Origin: Bacillota bacterium
Lineage (GTDB): Bacteria; Bacillota; Clostridia; Lachnospirales; Lachnospiraceae
Reading direction: 5' to 3'
DNA length: 19,412 nt
Assembly: GCA_023415475.1 (NCBI GenBank)
Contig: JAEZKL010000113.1
Span: 1-19,412, forward strand
The first letter of the stretch is position 1; each line of letters starts with the position of its first letter. This document shows positions 1-6,109 of this stretch, in pieces. The notes beneath the pieces were generated by a model. That model had not been told where the DNA came from and ran no database searches. It was given only the letters and a program-made list of their open reading frames with translations. A program made the translations under genes and the position numbers.

Positions 1-290
1 CCTATAAGAAGGAATGTATTGATCTTGGTAAGAAGTACTTCTCCGTAGCAAGCGGTGGTGGTACCGGTAGAACACTTCATCCTGATAACATGGCAGCAGG
101 TCCTGCTTCCTACGGTATGACAGATACTATGGGTAGAATGCATTCTGACGCTCAGTTCGCAGGTTCCTCCTCCGTACCGGCTCACGTAGAAATGATGGGT
201 CTCATCGGTGCAGGTAACAACCCGATGGTAGGTATGACAGTGGCTGTAGCGGTAGCGATTCAAGAAGCAGCAGATGCTGGAAAGTTCTAA
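1..290 (+). CDS. C-terminal end of an unidentified, probably highly expressed protein
   Basis: This is an open frame from the left edge (first full codon at 3) to TAA at 288-290, giving the last 95 residues. The sequence is rich in glycine, alanine and methionine. It contains a GGGTGR motif, then HPDNMAAGPASYG, DTMGRMHSD and VPAHVEMMGLIG, and ends in an alanine/valine-rich helix. No membrane segment is evident. I do not recognise the family with confidence. Codon use is strongly biased (GGT for Gly, TCC for Ser, AAC for Asn, GTA for Val), unlike the next two genes, which suggests high expression. The upstream part lies outside the window, and a terminator follows 33 bp after the stop. That the frame is coding is well supported; the function is unknown. 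Confidence 0.85.
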   Translation, partial: YKKECIDLGKKYFSVASGGGTGRTLHPDNMAAGPASYGMTDTMGRMHSDAQFAGSSSVPAHVEMMGLIGAGNNPMVGMTVAVAVAIQEAADAGKF

Positions 291-322
291 TATACATTAT
301 AAGATATAAAACGCTTTGTTTT

Positions 323-368
323 GAGGATTTCGTAGGTCGTGTTACGGCTTACGAAGTCCTCTTTTTAT
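323..368 (+). terminator. Intrinsic terminator after the first gene
   Basis: GAGGATTTCGTA (323-334) pairs with TACGAAGTCCTC (350-361) with one G-T wobble, and TTTTTAT follows directly. It lies 32 bp after the stop at 290 and ends that transcript. It may also help to insulate the minus-strand regulator gene that ends at 399. Confidence 0.9.
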
Positions 369-398
369 CTGTAATAAAAACTTAGTGACCCCTATTTC

Positions 399-1265
399 CT
401 AACCTTCGCCGGATAAAGACATGGCATGCTCTCGGGAAATGTTCCGGTAAGAAGTCGGAGATATTCCTTTTTTTGCTGTAAATTGCTTTATAAAATAAGT
501 GTCATATTCAAACCCGGTTGCATGAGCAATTTCATTCAGACTCATATCTGTGTGTATCAGAAGATCCCCGGCGACTTGTAATCGATATCTCATTAAATAG
601 CCCATTGCAGTATAACCATACTTATCCTTAAATATATTGTTTAACGATACTCGGTTCAAGCATGCATAATGAGTTAAATCATTTACTGATATTTTATTGA
701 AATAGTTAGTAACTATATATTCTATAGCCAAATCGACTGCTGACTGTTCAGACTGATGGTTCAAATTCTCAAGCATTCCAAGTATTTGTATGAGATATTT
801 TTTGATTCTGCATATCCAAAGTGCATCACTTTGAGCTGCCACCTCTGTTCCAAGGACAAAAAACCATTCAAATAATTGCAGATATACTTTATGGGGGACA
901 GTTATCACTCCTGTAGGCAAATAGTCTCTGTTAAAAAGCGACAGACCTGTTTGTATTCTTAATTTTGTTGAAAGGCTATCTGGCTTCTCAGATATTCGCG
1001 TACTATTTAAGAAGTTCATGTGAAAGCAAAAGGATTGTGCTGCGATATTATTTTTTCTTGTAATAGTTATCGTATCTTCTCTAGATATGCATAAAATACT
1101 TGGCGCTGTTATTTGTGCGGGATGTCCGTTCATCAGACCTGCAATACTTCCGTTTGTAAGGAAAACTACTGTTAAGCGTTCCTCATATGGAAGCTTACTA
1201 AAGTCTTCTTTGGCAAAAAAATCAATATCCACTGTTCGATTTTTGTATCGATCATATTGAGGCAT
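399..1265 (-). CDS. AraC/XylS-family transcriptional regulator
   Basis: The protein has 288 residues. Residues about 175-277 form the paired helix-turn-helix DNA-binding domain typical of AraC proteins. They include the second helix-turn-helix around 242-262 (SLNEIAHATGFEYDTYFIKQF) and the family ending GISPTSYR at 267-274. Residues 1-165 are a divergent N-terminal domain, probably cupin-like and effector-binding; I cannot say which ligand. The ATG at 1265 is supported by an AGAGGGGA ribosome binding site a few bases upstream on the minus strand. The gene is transcribed away from the epoxide-hydrolase-like gene across a 147-bp spacer. In this family that layout usually means the regulator controls its divergent neighbour; here that is inference. 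The class is firm, the target is not. Confidence 0.93.
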   Translation of the reverse strand: MPQYDRYKNRTVDIDFFAKEDFSKLPYEERLTVVFLTNGSIAGLMNGHPAQITAPSILCISREDTITITRKNNIAAQSFCFHMNFLNSTRISEKPDSLSTKLRIQTGLSLFNRDYLPTGVITVPHKVYLQLFEWFFVLGTEVAAQSDALWICRIKKYLIQILGMLENLNHQSEQSAVDLAIEYIVTNYFNKISVNDLTHYACLNRVSLNNIFKDKYGYTAMGYLMRYRLQVAGDLLIHTDMSLNEIAHATGFEYDTYFIKQFTAKKGISPTSYRNISREHAMSLSGEG

Positions 1266-1412
1266 TGTTTTCCCCTCTCTACAGATAGTATAGTTAATAA
1301 CTTCATTTATCTCATTGTTTAAATTGATGTTTCTGTTACTCTTTTAATATAGCTTAGTTATTGGATTTAAGCAATATCATTGTCAAATCTATAAAGGGAA
1401 GGGAGAATAAAT
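1266..1412. promoter_or_regulatory. Divergent control region between the AraC regulator and hydrolase genes
   Basis: This 147-bp AT-rich spacer must hold both outward promoters. For the regulator, the minus strand has a TATACT -10 candidate at 1292-1287, but no clear -35. For the hydrolase, TTGATG at 1324-1329 and TAATAT at 1345-1350 are only 15 bp apart, so this is a weak candidate. Weak core boxes would fit promoters that need an activator. No clear AraC half-site repeat could be picked out by eye. Confidence 0.4.
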
Positions 1413-2573
1413 ATGACTGCCAAACAGTTTCAAATTCAAGTGTCCAGCGAGATATTAACTGATTTAAACGAACGGCTTGAGCATATCCGTTGGCCGCATT
1501 GCCCCCATAAGTACAGCTGGGAGAGAGGCACTGAAATCGAGTACTTACAACATCTTATTTCTTATTGGAAAAACCATTTTGATTGGTCTGCAAAGGAAGC
1601 TGAATTAAATCGATTTTCTCATTTTACCTGTAATATTGATGGAGTTTCTCTACACTATATGTACGAGCGCGGGTACGGTTCTGATTCGTTGCCTATTATC
1701 CTTACCCATGGATGGCCTGACAGCTTTGTACGATATCTGAAACTAATCCCTCTTCTGACTGACCCTACTAAGTATGGAGGTGACCCTGAAGACACTTTTG
1801 ATGTTATTATACCGTCACTGCCTGGATTTGGCTTTTCTGGCCTTCCCAAACACGGTGGCATTAACAATCTTCATGTTGCACAATTATGGGCTAAGTTAAT
1901 GACGCAGGAGCTTGGTTATTGTAAATTCGTTGCTGCCGGAGGCGATATCGGTTCCGGCGTCACAAGGTATCTAGCGGTAAAGTATCCTGAACTATTACAT
2001 GGAATACACCTGACCGATATCGGTATCATCAAAAATATTCTAAGCACCCTAGATGATAAGGCACTTTCCGACGAAGAGCTTCATTATAAAGCGAACGTTC
2101 AAAAATGGATATCTCATGAAGGAGCTTATATGTCACTCCAATCAACTAAGCCTCAGACTCTTGCGTACGGGCTTTCTGACTCACCGGTGGGTCTGGCTGC
2201 TTGGATAATTGAAAAATTCCAGTCTTGGAGTGATTGTAGCGGGGTTCTTGGGCAACGTTTCCACGAAGATGAATTACTCACTAATATCATGATTTATTGG
2301 GTTACCAATACGATTAATTCATCTTTTTCTATGTATTATGAGAATTCACATACCTTGCCTGCAATAGAACGTATAACAGTCCCAACAGGAATTGCTCTAT
2401 TTCCGTCGGATATTTTATTACCCCCATATGAATGGGCCAAGCAAAATCTGAATATAACCCGTTGGACTACCATGCAGCGCGGAGGACATTTTGCAGCGAT
2501 GGAAGAGCCTGAACTACTTGCGGAGGAAATTCGAGCTTTCTGTAAACCTTTCCGAAAGAACAGGCATTCATAA
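1413..2573 (+). CDS. Epoxide-hydrolase-family alpha/beta hydrolase
   Basis: The protein has 386 residues, the usual size for microsomal-type epoxide hydrolases. Residues about 5-110 are the EHN N-terminal domain (FQIQVSS, then RLEHIRWP). The alpha/beta-hydrolase core has the oxyanion motif HGWPDS at 99-104, a nucleophile-elbow aspartate D178 in GGDIGS, a FPSD aspartate D333 and the base H359 in GGHFAAMEEP. Y239 and Y308/Y309 are candidates for the epoxide-polarising tyrosines of the lid. These assignments follow family patterns such as the Aspergillus niger enzyme. The set looks complete, so an active enzyme opening an epoxide or similar small substrate is plausible. There is no signal peptide, so it is probably cytoplasmic. 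GGGAAGGGAG lies just before the ATG. It is divergent from the AraC regulator. The substrate is unknown; another alpha/beta-hydrolase activity is possible. Confidence 0.88.
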   Translation: MTAKQFQIQVSSEILTDLNERLEHIRWPHCPHKYSWERGTEIEYLQHLISYWKNHFDWSAKEAELNRFSHFTCNIDGVSLHYMYERGYGSDSLPIILTHGWPDSFVRYLKLIPLLTDPTKYGGDPEDTFDVIIPSLPGFGFSGLPKHGGINNLHVAQLWAKLMTQELGYCKFVAAGGDIGSGVTRYLAVKYPELLHGIHLTDIGIIKNILSTLDDKALSDEELHYKANVQKWISHEGAYMSLQSTKPQTLAYGLSDSPVGLAAWIIEKFQSWSDCSGVLGQRFHEDELLTNIMIYWVTNTINSSFSMYYENSHTLPAIERITVPTGIALFPSDILLPPYEWAKQNLNITRWTTMQRGGHFAAMEEPELLAEEIRAFCKPFRKNRHS

Positions 2574-2835
2574 CAATAGATAACCAAAAGGTTTTATCCA
2601 AACAACCAATTGATACCTCTAAATATTGTATTTGTTATAAAGTCAATATTGGTTCAAAAGCACGAAGTGGTCTTGATTTATAACAAGCTGATTTTGACAT
2701 CTTTGAGATATGCCCCTATATCCAGTACTTTAGATAATTGACAAATTAGTTTGAAAAAGGTGGAAAAATCATTCAATCTGCTGTATCATTAGATATGTAA
2801 TGGCTTTTGAGTACATTTAAGTATTTTTCTACTAA
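2574..2835. other. AT-rich gene-free stretch with weak hairpins
   Basis: No convincing gene is seen. A short hairpin AACC-aaaa-GGTT lies at about 2582-2593, just after the hydrolase stop, and AATATTG (2622-2628) pairs with CAATATT (2644-2650). Either could be a weak transcription end for the hydrolase, but neither has a proper T-run. A candidate promoter sits at 2694-2722 and is listed separately. Confidence 0.4.
2694..2722 (+). promoter_or_regulatory. Candidate sigma-A promoter upstream of the ABM-domain gene
   Basis: TTGACA at 2694-2699 is separated by exactly 17 bp from TATATC at 2717-2722. If it is used for the gene at 3050, the transcript has a leader of about 320 nt that passes through a gene remnant and a terminator-like hairpin. 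A second TTGACA at 2738-2743 has no acceptable -10 at the right distance. Confidence 0.4.
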
Positions 2836-3015
2836 GTAGGTTATAAAACTCTATTAATATTGCAACTGATATCTGAATATCAAATTGCAGGCATTTTTGG
2901 CTTTGCCCAATCAATTGGTACGATAAGCGCATATGAGTTATTAGTAAAGAATGAACGGTATTGTAATCGTTTATCGCTTAAGTTAAAAAATAAAAAGCAA
3001 AATTGTGAATTATAA
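2836..3015 (+). pseudogene. Possible remnant of a decayed coding sequence
   Basis: Between the stop at 2833-2835 and TAA at 3013-3015 runs a 59-codon frame with no plausible start codon or ribosome binding site. Its middle reads like a real protein (EYQIAGIFGFAQSIGTISAY, about 2875-2934) and then changes to a lysine/asparagine-rich tail. It could be the 3' remnant of a gene lost by deletion. I cannot name the family. Chance reading in AT-rich DNA is the alternative. Confidence 0.3.
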
Positions 3016-3029
3016 TTCTTTTGCTTTTT
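2992..3029 (+). terminator. Terminator-like hairpin just before the ABM gene's ribosome binding site
   Basis: AAAAAGCAAAA (2992-3002) and TTTTGCTTTTT (3019-3029) are perfect complements, with the self-complementary GAATTATAATTC (3007-3018) in the loop. The A-rich left arm and T-rich right arm make it readable as a terminator on either strand. It ends about 9 bp before the AAAGGAGG of the next gene, which is an odd place for an ordinary terminator. Confidence 0.65.
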
Positions 3030-3049
3030 GTTATAAAGGAGGAAATTAT

Positions 3050-3334
3050 ATGATAAAGGTAGTAGCAAAAAATAAGATCAATGTAGAAAAGCTTGAGACC
3101 GTATTAAGTCTGTATGAGGAATTGGTTAATGCAACAAGAATGGAAGAAGGCTGTATTAAATATGAGCTTTATCAAGATGTTGAGGATCCTTCGGTATTAA
3201 CAATGATTGAAGAGTGGGAGGATAAGGCTTCCTTAGATCAGCATATGAAGACAGAACATTTTATGAGAATCGTACCGATGGTTGGAAAGTTTGTTGAGGA
3301 GAGCTCCTTGAATATATATCACAAGGTATACTAA
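3050..3334 (+). CDS. Small ABM-domain protein (putative quinol monooxygenase type)
   Basis: The protein has 94 residues and is one complete antibiotic-biosynthesis-monooxygenase (ABM, dimeric alpha/beta barrel) domain. Family marks are EEGCIKYELYQDVEDP at 32-47 and IEEWEDKASLDQHMKTEHF at 53-71. The ATG at 3050 has an excellent AAAGGAGG 6-8 bases upstream. A longer in-frame start at 3005 would add 15 residues of AT-rich junk inside the hairpin, so I reject it. Relatives of this size include YgiN-type quinol oxygenases and heme-degrading enzymes, but many have no known reaction. Nothing here fixes the substrate. A terminator follows at 3393. The exporter downstream has its own promoter, so the two are probably not one operon. 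Confidence 0.88.
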   Translation: MIKVVAKNKINVEKLETVLSLYEELVNATRMEEGCIKYELYQDVEDPSVLTMIEEWEDKASLDQHMKTEHFMRIVPMVGKFVEESSLNIYHKVY

Positions 3335-3392
3335 TAATATCTACTTTTAAGTTTTACAGGAAATCTAAAATTCAATCTTGATAGTAAAGGAT

Positions 3393-3443
3393 AGGCAAGA
3401 ACAAGCTGCGATAGAGAGAGCATGCTGTCTTTGCCTTCTTTTT
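3393..3443 (+). terminator. Intrinsic terminator after the ABM gene
   Basis: AGGCAAGA (3393-3400) pairs with TCTTTGCCT (3428-3436) with one bulged base, and an inner AGC/GCT stem extends the hairpin. A T-rich tract (TTCTTTTT) follows to 3443. It lies 58 bp after the stop. Confidence 0.65.
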
Positions 3444-3501
3444 ATTCCTGCCTGCAACCGTCCCCAGAACGTTACAGAGAAAATAAATCACTGATCAGAT
3501 A

Positions 3502-3530
3502 TTGACAAGATCTTAACAGTTTATTACAAT
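3502..3530 (+). promoter_or_regulatory. Sigma-A promoter of the MFS transporter gene
   Basis: A consensus -35 TTGACA (3502-3507) and TACAAT (3525-3530) are 17 bp apart. The start point is expected near 3537, giving a leader of about 30 nt. No operator palindrome is obvious. Confidence 0.8.
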
Positions 3531-3568
3531 GGTCGTTATAGCTTTTGGAACAATACTAGAGAAAAGAG

Positions 3569-4834
3569 ATGATTCATGTGAAGCTTAAAATGATTGACAC
3601 CTATAGGGGGTTACCTAAGAACATGTATATCATGTTCGGAGCGACTGTTATCAACCGGTTTGGTGACTTTGTCATGCCTTTCTTAACGATGTACCTTACA
3701 ATTAAGATTGGTCTGTCAATTGAAGTAACCGGGATTATTGTAACCATAAGTTCTCTGATCGGTATTCCTTCGTCCCTGATCGGTGGGAAGCTGGCAGATG
3801 AGATCGGCCGCAAACGGACCTACCTGATTGCTCAGGCAGGAGCGGCCTTGGCATTATTGCCTTGTGCGTTTTTGACGAATCCGACACTTATTGTTGCGTT
3901 TCTTATGATATCAACCTTCTTTCATGGAGCAGTCAGACCGCCTATGACAGCAATCATTACGGATATTCTTTCACCGGAGCAGAGGCAATCGGGCTTCTCC
4001 CTGCAATATCTGGGAATTAATATCGGAGTAGCTTTAGGACCTATTGTCGCAGGGTTCCTGTTCAAGAATTTTCTCCCGTTGTTATTTATCGGCGATGCGA
4101 TTACCTCCTTCATTGCCATGTTTCTAATATGGAGGAATATAAAGGAAGTTAAGTCGGATGAATTGAAGAAAACTGTATATACGGAGCAGGAAAAAGAGGA
4201 GAAGGGCAATGTAATCACCGCTTTACTAAAGCGTCCACAGATTACCTTCTTTCTTCTGGCCTATACTGTTTATAGCTTCATCTATACACAGCATCGATTT
4301 TCCTTGCCTTTGACTGCAGATGCGATTTTTGGTGATAGTGGTGCCAGTAAATTCGGTATTCTGATGAGTATCAATGCCTTCACGGTATTATTCTGTACAG
4401 TTGGGGTGACCTCATTAACGAAGAGGTTTCGACCATTGATTAATATTACAATTGCAGGTATATTCTATGCGGTGGGTTTTGGTATGCTAGGCTTTGTCGA
4501 AAGCTATCCTTTGTTTATTTTATCAACTATCATTTGGACTATCGGTGAGATACTGGTGGTAACGAACTTCGGTGTTTATATGGCTGATAACAGTCCGAGT
4601 AATTTCCGTGCCAGATTTAATGCGATCGGGTCCTTAAGCTGGTCCGTTGGAGCTGCCCTTGGAACTTCAATAGCAGGTAAGTTCATTGAGGAGATTGGAT
4701 TGAATTATATCTGGCCTCTCACATTTGTTTTATCCTTGGTCGGTATTGCAGGGATGTATTGTATATACATCAGAGGTCTTAGAAAAAAAGCTCAGTTAAT
4801 CAATGAAGAAGATTTAGAAAAGGATATTGCTTAG
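3569..4834 (+). CDS. Major facilitator superfamily transporter, multidrug-efflux type
   Basis: The protein has about 421 residues, with the length and hydrophobic pattern of a 12-helix MFS transporter. MFS motif A after the second helix is present (GGKLADEIGRKR, 72-83). LGINIGVALGPIVAGF (148-163) resembles the glycine/proline-rich motif C of drug/H+ antiporters. The charged central loop is at about 190-220. It should sit in the cell membrane and exchange protons for a small molecule; the substrate cannot be read from the sequence. The start is uncertain: ATG 3569, GTG 3578 and ATG 3590 are all in frame and the ribosome binding site is poor (AGAAAAGAG). It has its own promoter and terminator and is a single-gene unit. 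Confidence 0.92.
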   Translation: MIHVKLKMIDTYRGLPKNMYIMFGATVINRFGDFVMPFLTMYLTIKIGLSIEVTGIIVTISSLIGIPSSLIGGKLADEIGRKRTYLIAQAGAALALLPCAFLTNPTLIVAFLMISTFFHGAVRPPMTAIITDILSPEQRQSGFSLQYLGINIGVALGPIVAGFLFKNFLPLLFIGDAITSFIAMFLIWRNIKEVKSDELKKTVYTEQEKEEKGNVITALLKRPQITFFLLAYTVYSFIYTQHRFSLPLTADAIFGDSGASKFGILMSINAFTVLFCTVGVTSLTKRFRPLINITIAGIFYAVGFGMLGFVESYPLFILSTIIWTIGEILVVTNFGVYMADNSPSNFRARFNAIGSLSWSVGAALGTSIAGKFIEEIGLNYIWPLTFVLSLVGIAGMYCIYIRGLRKKAQLINEEDLEKDIA

Positions 4835-4892
4835 ATTTATCAGCGTAATTAAACAAGATGAATTGATAAATCAATTTCTTGTCATAAATAAT

Positions 4893-4939
4893 AAGATGTA
4901 TGGAAGGATTAAGGATTTCCTCTCATACATCTTTTTTTT
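4893..4939 (+). terminator. Intrinsic terminator after the MFS gene
   Basis: AAGATGTATG (4893-4902) pairs perfectly with CATACATCTT (4924-4933) and T8 follows. Read the other way it could also end the minus-strand small gene that stops at 5018. Another hairpin without a T-run lies just before it (ACAAGA..AATTG / CAATTTCTTGT, 4854-4882). Confidence 0.9.
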
Positions 4940-5017
4940 CGTACTCTACTGTATTAAGCAGACCTGCACCTGAAGACATGGCTCATGATTACTGAAGAAG
5001 CAATTAAGATGTGAAGA

Positions 5018-5176
5018 CTAGCTTTCCTCCTTCTCCGCTTCTTTAACAATATCATCAAGTACATTGATGAGGTCATGAATAGTATAGAGCTTTACATCCC
5101 GGTCCAGTATTGTGTTCTTTAAATCCACGGACAGGGTCTCGAATTTTTCTCGTATAGCCGGAGCTACATATGACAT
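5018..5176 (-). CDS. Conserved small protein of unknown function (52 residues)
   Basis: Translation from the ATG at 5176-5174 gives 52 residues with no membrane segment. They are charged and helical, beginning MSYVAPAIREKFETLS and ending in a glutamate/lysine cluster. An AGGTGATA ribosome binding site lies just upstream. The frame could be extended to 5242, but those 22 codons lack a ribosome binding site, so I chose the shorter form. From memory, the pattern resembles small uncharacterised proteins common in Lachnospiraceae genomes, but I could not test this. A TATAAT lies at 5225-5220 on the minus strand without a clear -35. The function is unknown. Confidence 0.65.
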   Translation of the reverse strand: MSYVAPAIREKFETLSVDLKNTILDRDVKLYTIHDLINVLDDIVKEAEKEES

Positions 5177-5206
5177 ATTATCACCTGAATTCTTATTTAT
5201 TTTGTG

Positions 5207-5251
5207 AAGGGAAGAGAGTATTATACGAAATAAGCAATACAATCTTCCCTT
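5207..5251. repeat. Inverted repeat around the putative start site of the 52-residue gene
   Basis: AAGGGAAGA (5207-5215) and TCTTCCCTT (5243-5251) are perfect 9-bp complements separated by 27 bp. A minus-strand TATAAT (5225-5220) lies between them. It could be a pair of operator half-sites that loop across the promoter, or chance. It has no T-run of terminator quality. Confidence 0.45.
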
Positions 5252-5383
5252 TTAGCATGTCCATCGATAATGAATCTATGTATTAGCACACCAATAAAAA
5301 CGAATACCAATTTACTGATGAAAGAATTGTAATAATATGGATTTATATAATGTTTATAAATTGTTAAGAAATAATATATTGAT

Positions 5384-5450
5384 TATATGTTCTATATGAT
5401 GTATAACATATATTGCAAATAGAAAATATTGAATGGATAAACAATTCAAT
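5384..5450 (+). promoter_or_regulatory. Probable promoter and inverted repeats upstream of hsp20
   Basis: TTGCAA (5413-5418) and GATAAA (5436-5441) are 17 bp apart and form a plausible sigma-A promoter. Two inverted repeats surround it: TATATGTT/AACATATA (5384-5391/5405-5412) and ATTGAAT-N9-ATTCAAT (5428-5450). The second overlaps the -10 and start region and has the 9-bp spacing of a CIRCE element, but not its TTAGCACTC/GAGTGCTAA sequence. Heat-shock control here is therefore possible but not by a recognisable HrcA site. Confidence 0.45.
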
Positions 5451-5521
5451 ACAGGAGTATAGAAACAGCCTATGTTCCTAATACTAAAATCAAATTATTA
5501 TAAAAAGAAGGAGTGGTTATT

Positions 5522-5935
5522 ATGTTAAGACCAGCATTATTTGAAACAACAGGCCCTTTATTTTTTGACAGAGTATTTCATGACTTCTTTGGAAATGGCC
5601 TCAACCAATTTGATAACTTCAACACCGACGTGATTGATAAAGGTGACAGTTATCTGTTGCAGGCGGAGCTACCCGGCTTCAGCAAAGAAGAAATCAAGCT
5701 TGATCTGGACAAAGAAACCCTGAGCATCACTGCAGCCCATAACGAAGAGAAGAAGGAAAACAAGGACAATTATGTAAGGCAGGAGAGACGCTATCAATCT
5801 TATTGCAGAAGCTTCCATATACCTGGAATTAAGAAGGAAAGCATCACTGCTAGCTATCAAAATGGTGTCTTAGAGGTTAGCTTACCGAAGGACAATGTGG
5901 TAATCGATGAACCAAAACGAATCGATATCAAATAA
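5522..5935 (+). CDS. Hsp20/alpha-crystallin family small heat-shock protein
   Basis: The protein has 137 residues, standard for bacterial Hsp20. Residues about 34-125 are the alpha-crystallin domain, with AELPGFSKEEI at 48-58 and the hallmark NGVLEVSLPK at 114-123. A C-terminal I-x-I motif (IDI, 134-136) would dock between subunits. The N-terminal arm is rich in phenylalanine (FFDRVFHDFFGN), as usual for substrate binding. It acts as an ATP-independent holdase in the cytoplasm. The ATG at 5522 has AAGGAG eight bases upstream; an in-frame GTG at 5513 overlaps that site and is rejected. It is a single-gene unit, convergent with the isomerase gene. Confidence 0.96.
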   Translation: MLRPALFETTGPLFFDRVFHDFFGNGLNQFDNFNTDVIDKGDSYLLQAELPGFSKEEIKLDLDKETLSITAAHNEEKKENKDNYVRQERRYQSYCRSFHIPGIKKESITASYQNGVLEVSLPKDNVVIDEPKRIDIK

Positions 5936-5987
5936 CGATATAGCGGTCCCATAATTGGGATGTGGATAGACCCAGATAAATTGAGAA

Positions 5988-6070
5988 GGGGCTGTCACAT
6001 AATGAATATTACTAACAATGGAATCATATCCAGCTTACTTTGTTAATAATAAGAATTATGCGGCAGCCCC
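5988..6070. repeat. 83-bp imperfect inverted repeat between convergent genes
   Basis: GGGGCTG (5988-5994) pairs with CAGCCCC (6064-6070). CATAAT (5998-6003) pairs with ATTATG (6055-6060), and TAACAA (6013-6018) with TTGTTA (6040-6045), with further A-T pairs between. The loop is about 21 nt. No T-run follows on either strand. It lies between hsp20 and the isomerase gene. It may be a convergent transcription barrier or a MITE-like remnant; no clear target-site duplication flanks it. A smaller hairpin TCCCA-TAAT-TGGGA precedes it at 5947-5960. Confidence 0.7.
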
Positions 6071-6109
6071 TAATGTTATCAGTCACTTATTACAGTGATG
6101 TCTTTGCTG

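Noticed and set aside
1..290. Naming the first partial gene as a reductase or sugar-enzyme subunit
   Set aside because: The glycine-rich motifs are distinctive but I cannot match them to a specific family, so no name is given.
2880..3068. 62-codon minus-strand frame over the hairpin before the ABM gene
   Set aside because: It crosses the terminator palindrome and the ribosome binding site of the ABM gene and has no start signals.
5384..5450. True CIRCE/HrcA operator at hsp20
   Set aside because: The arms do not match TTAGCACTC/GAGTGCTAA; only the spacer length agrees.
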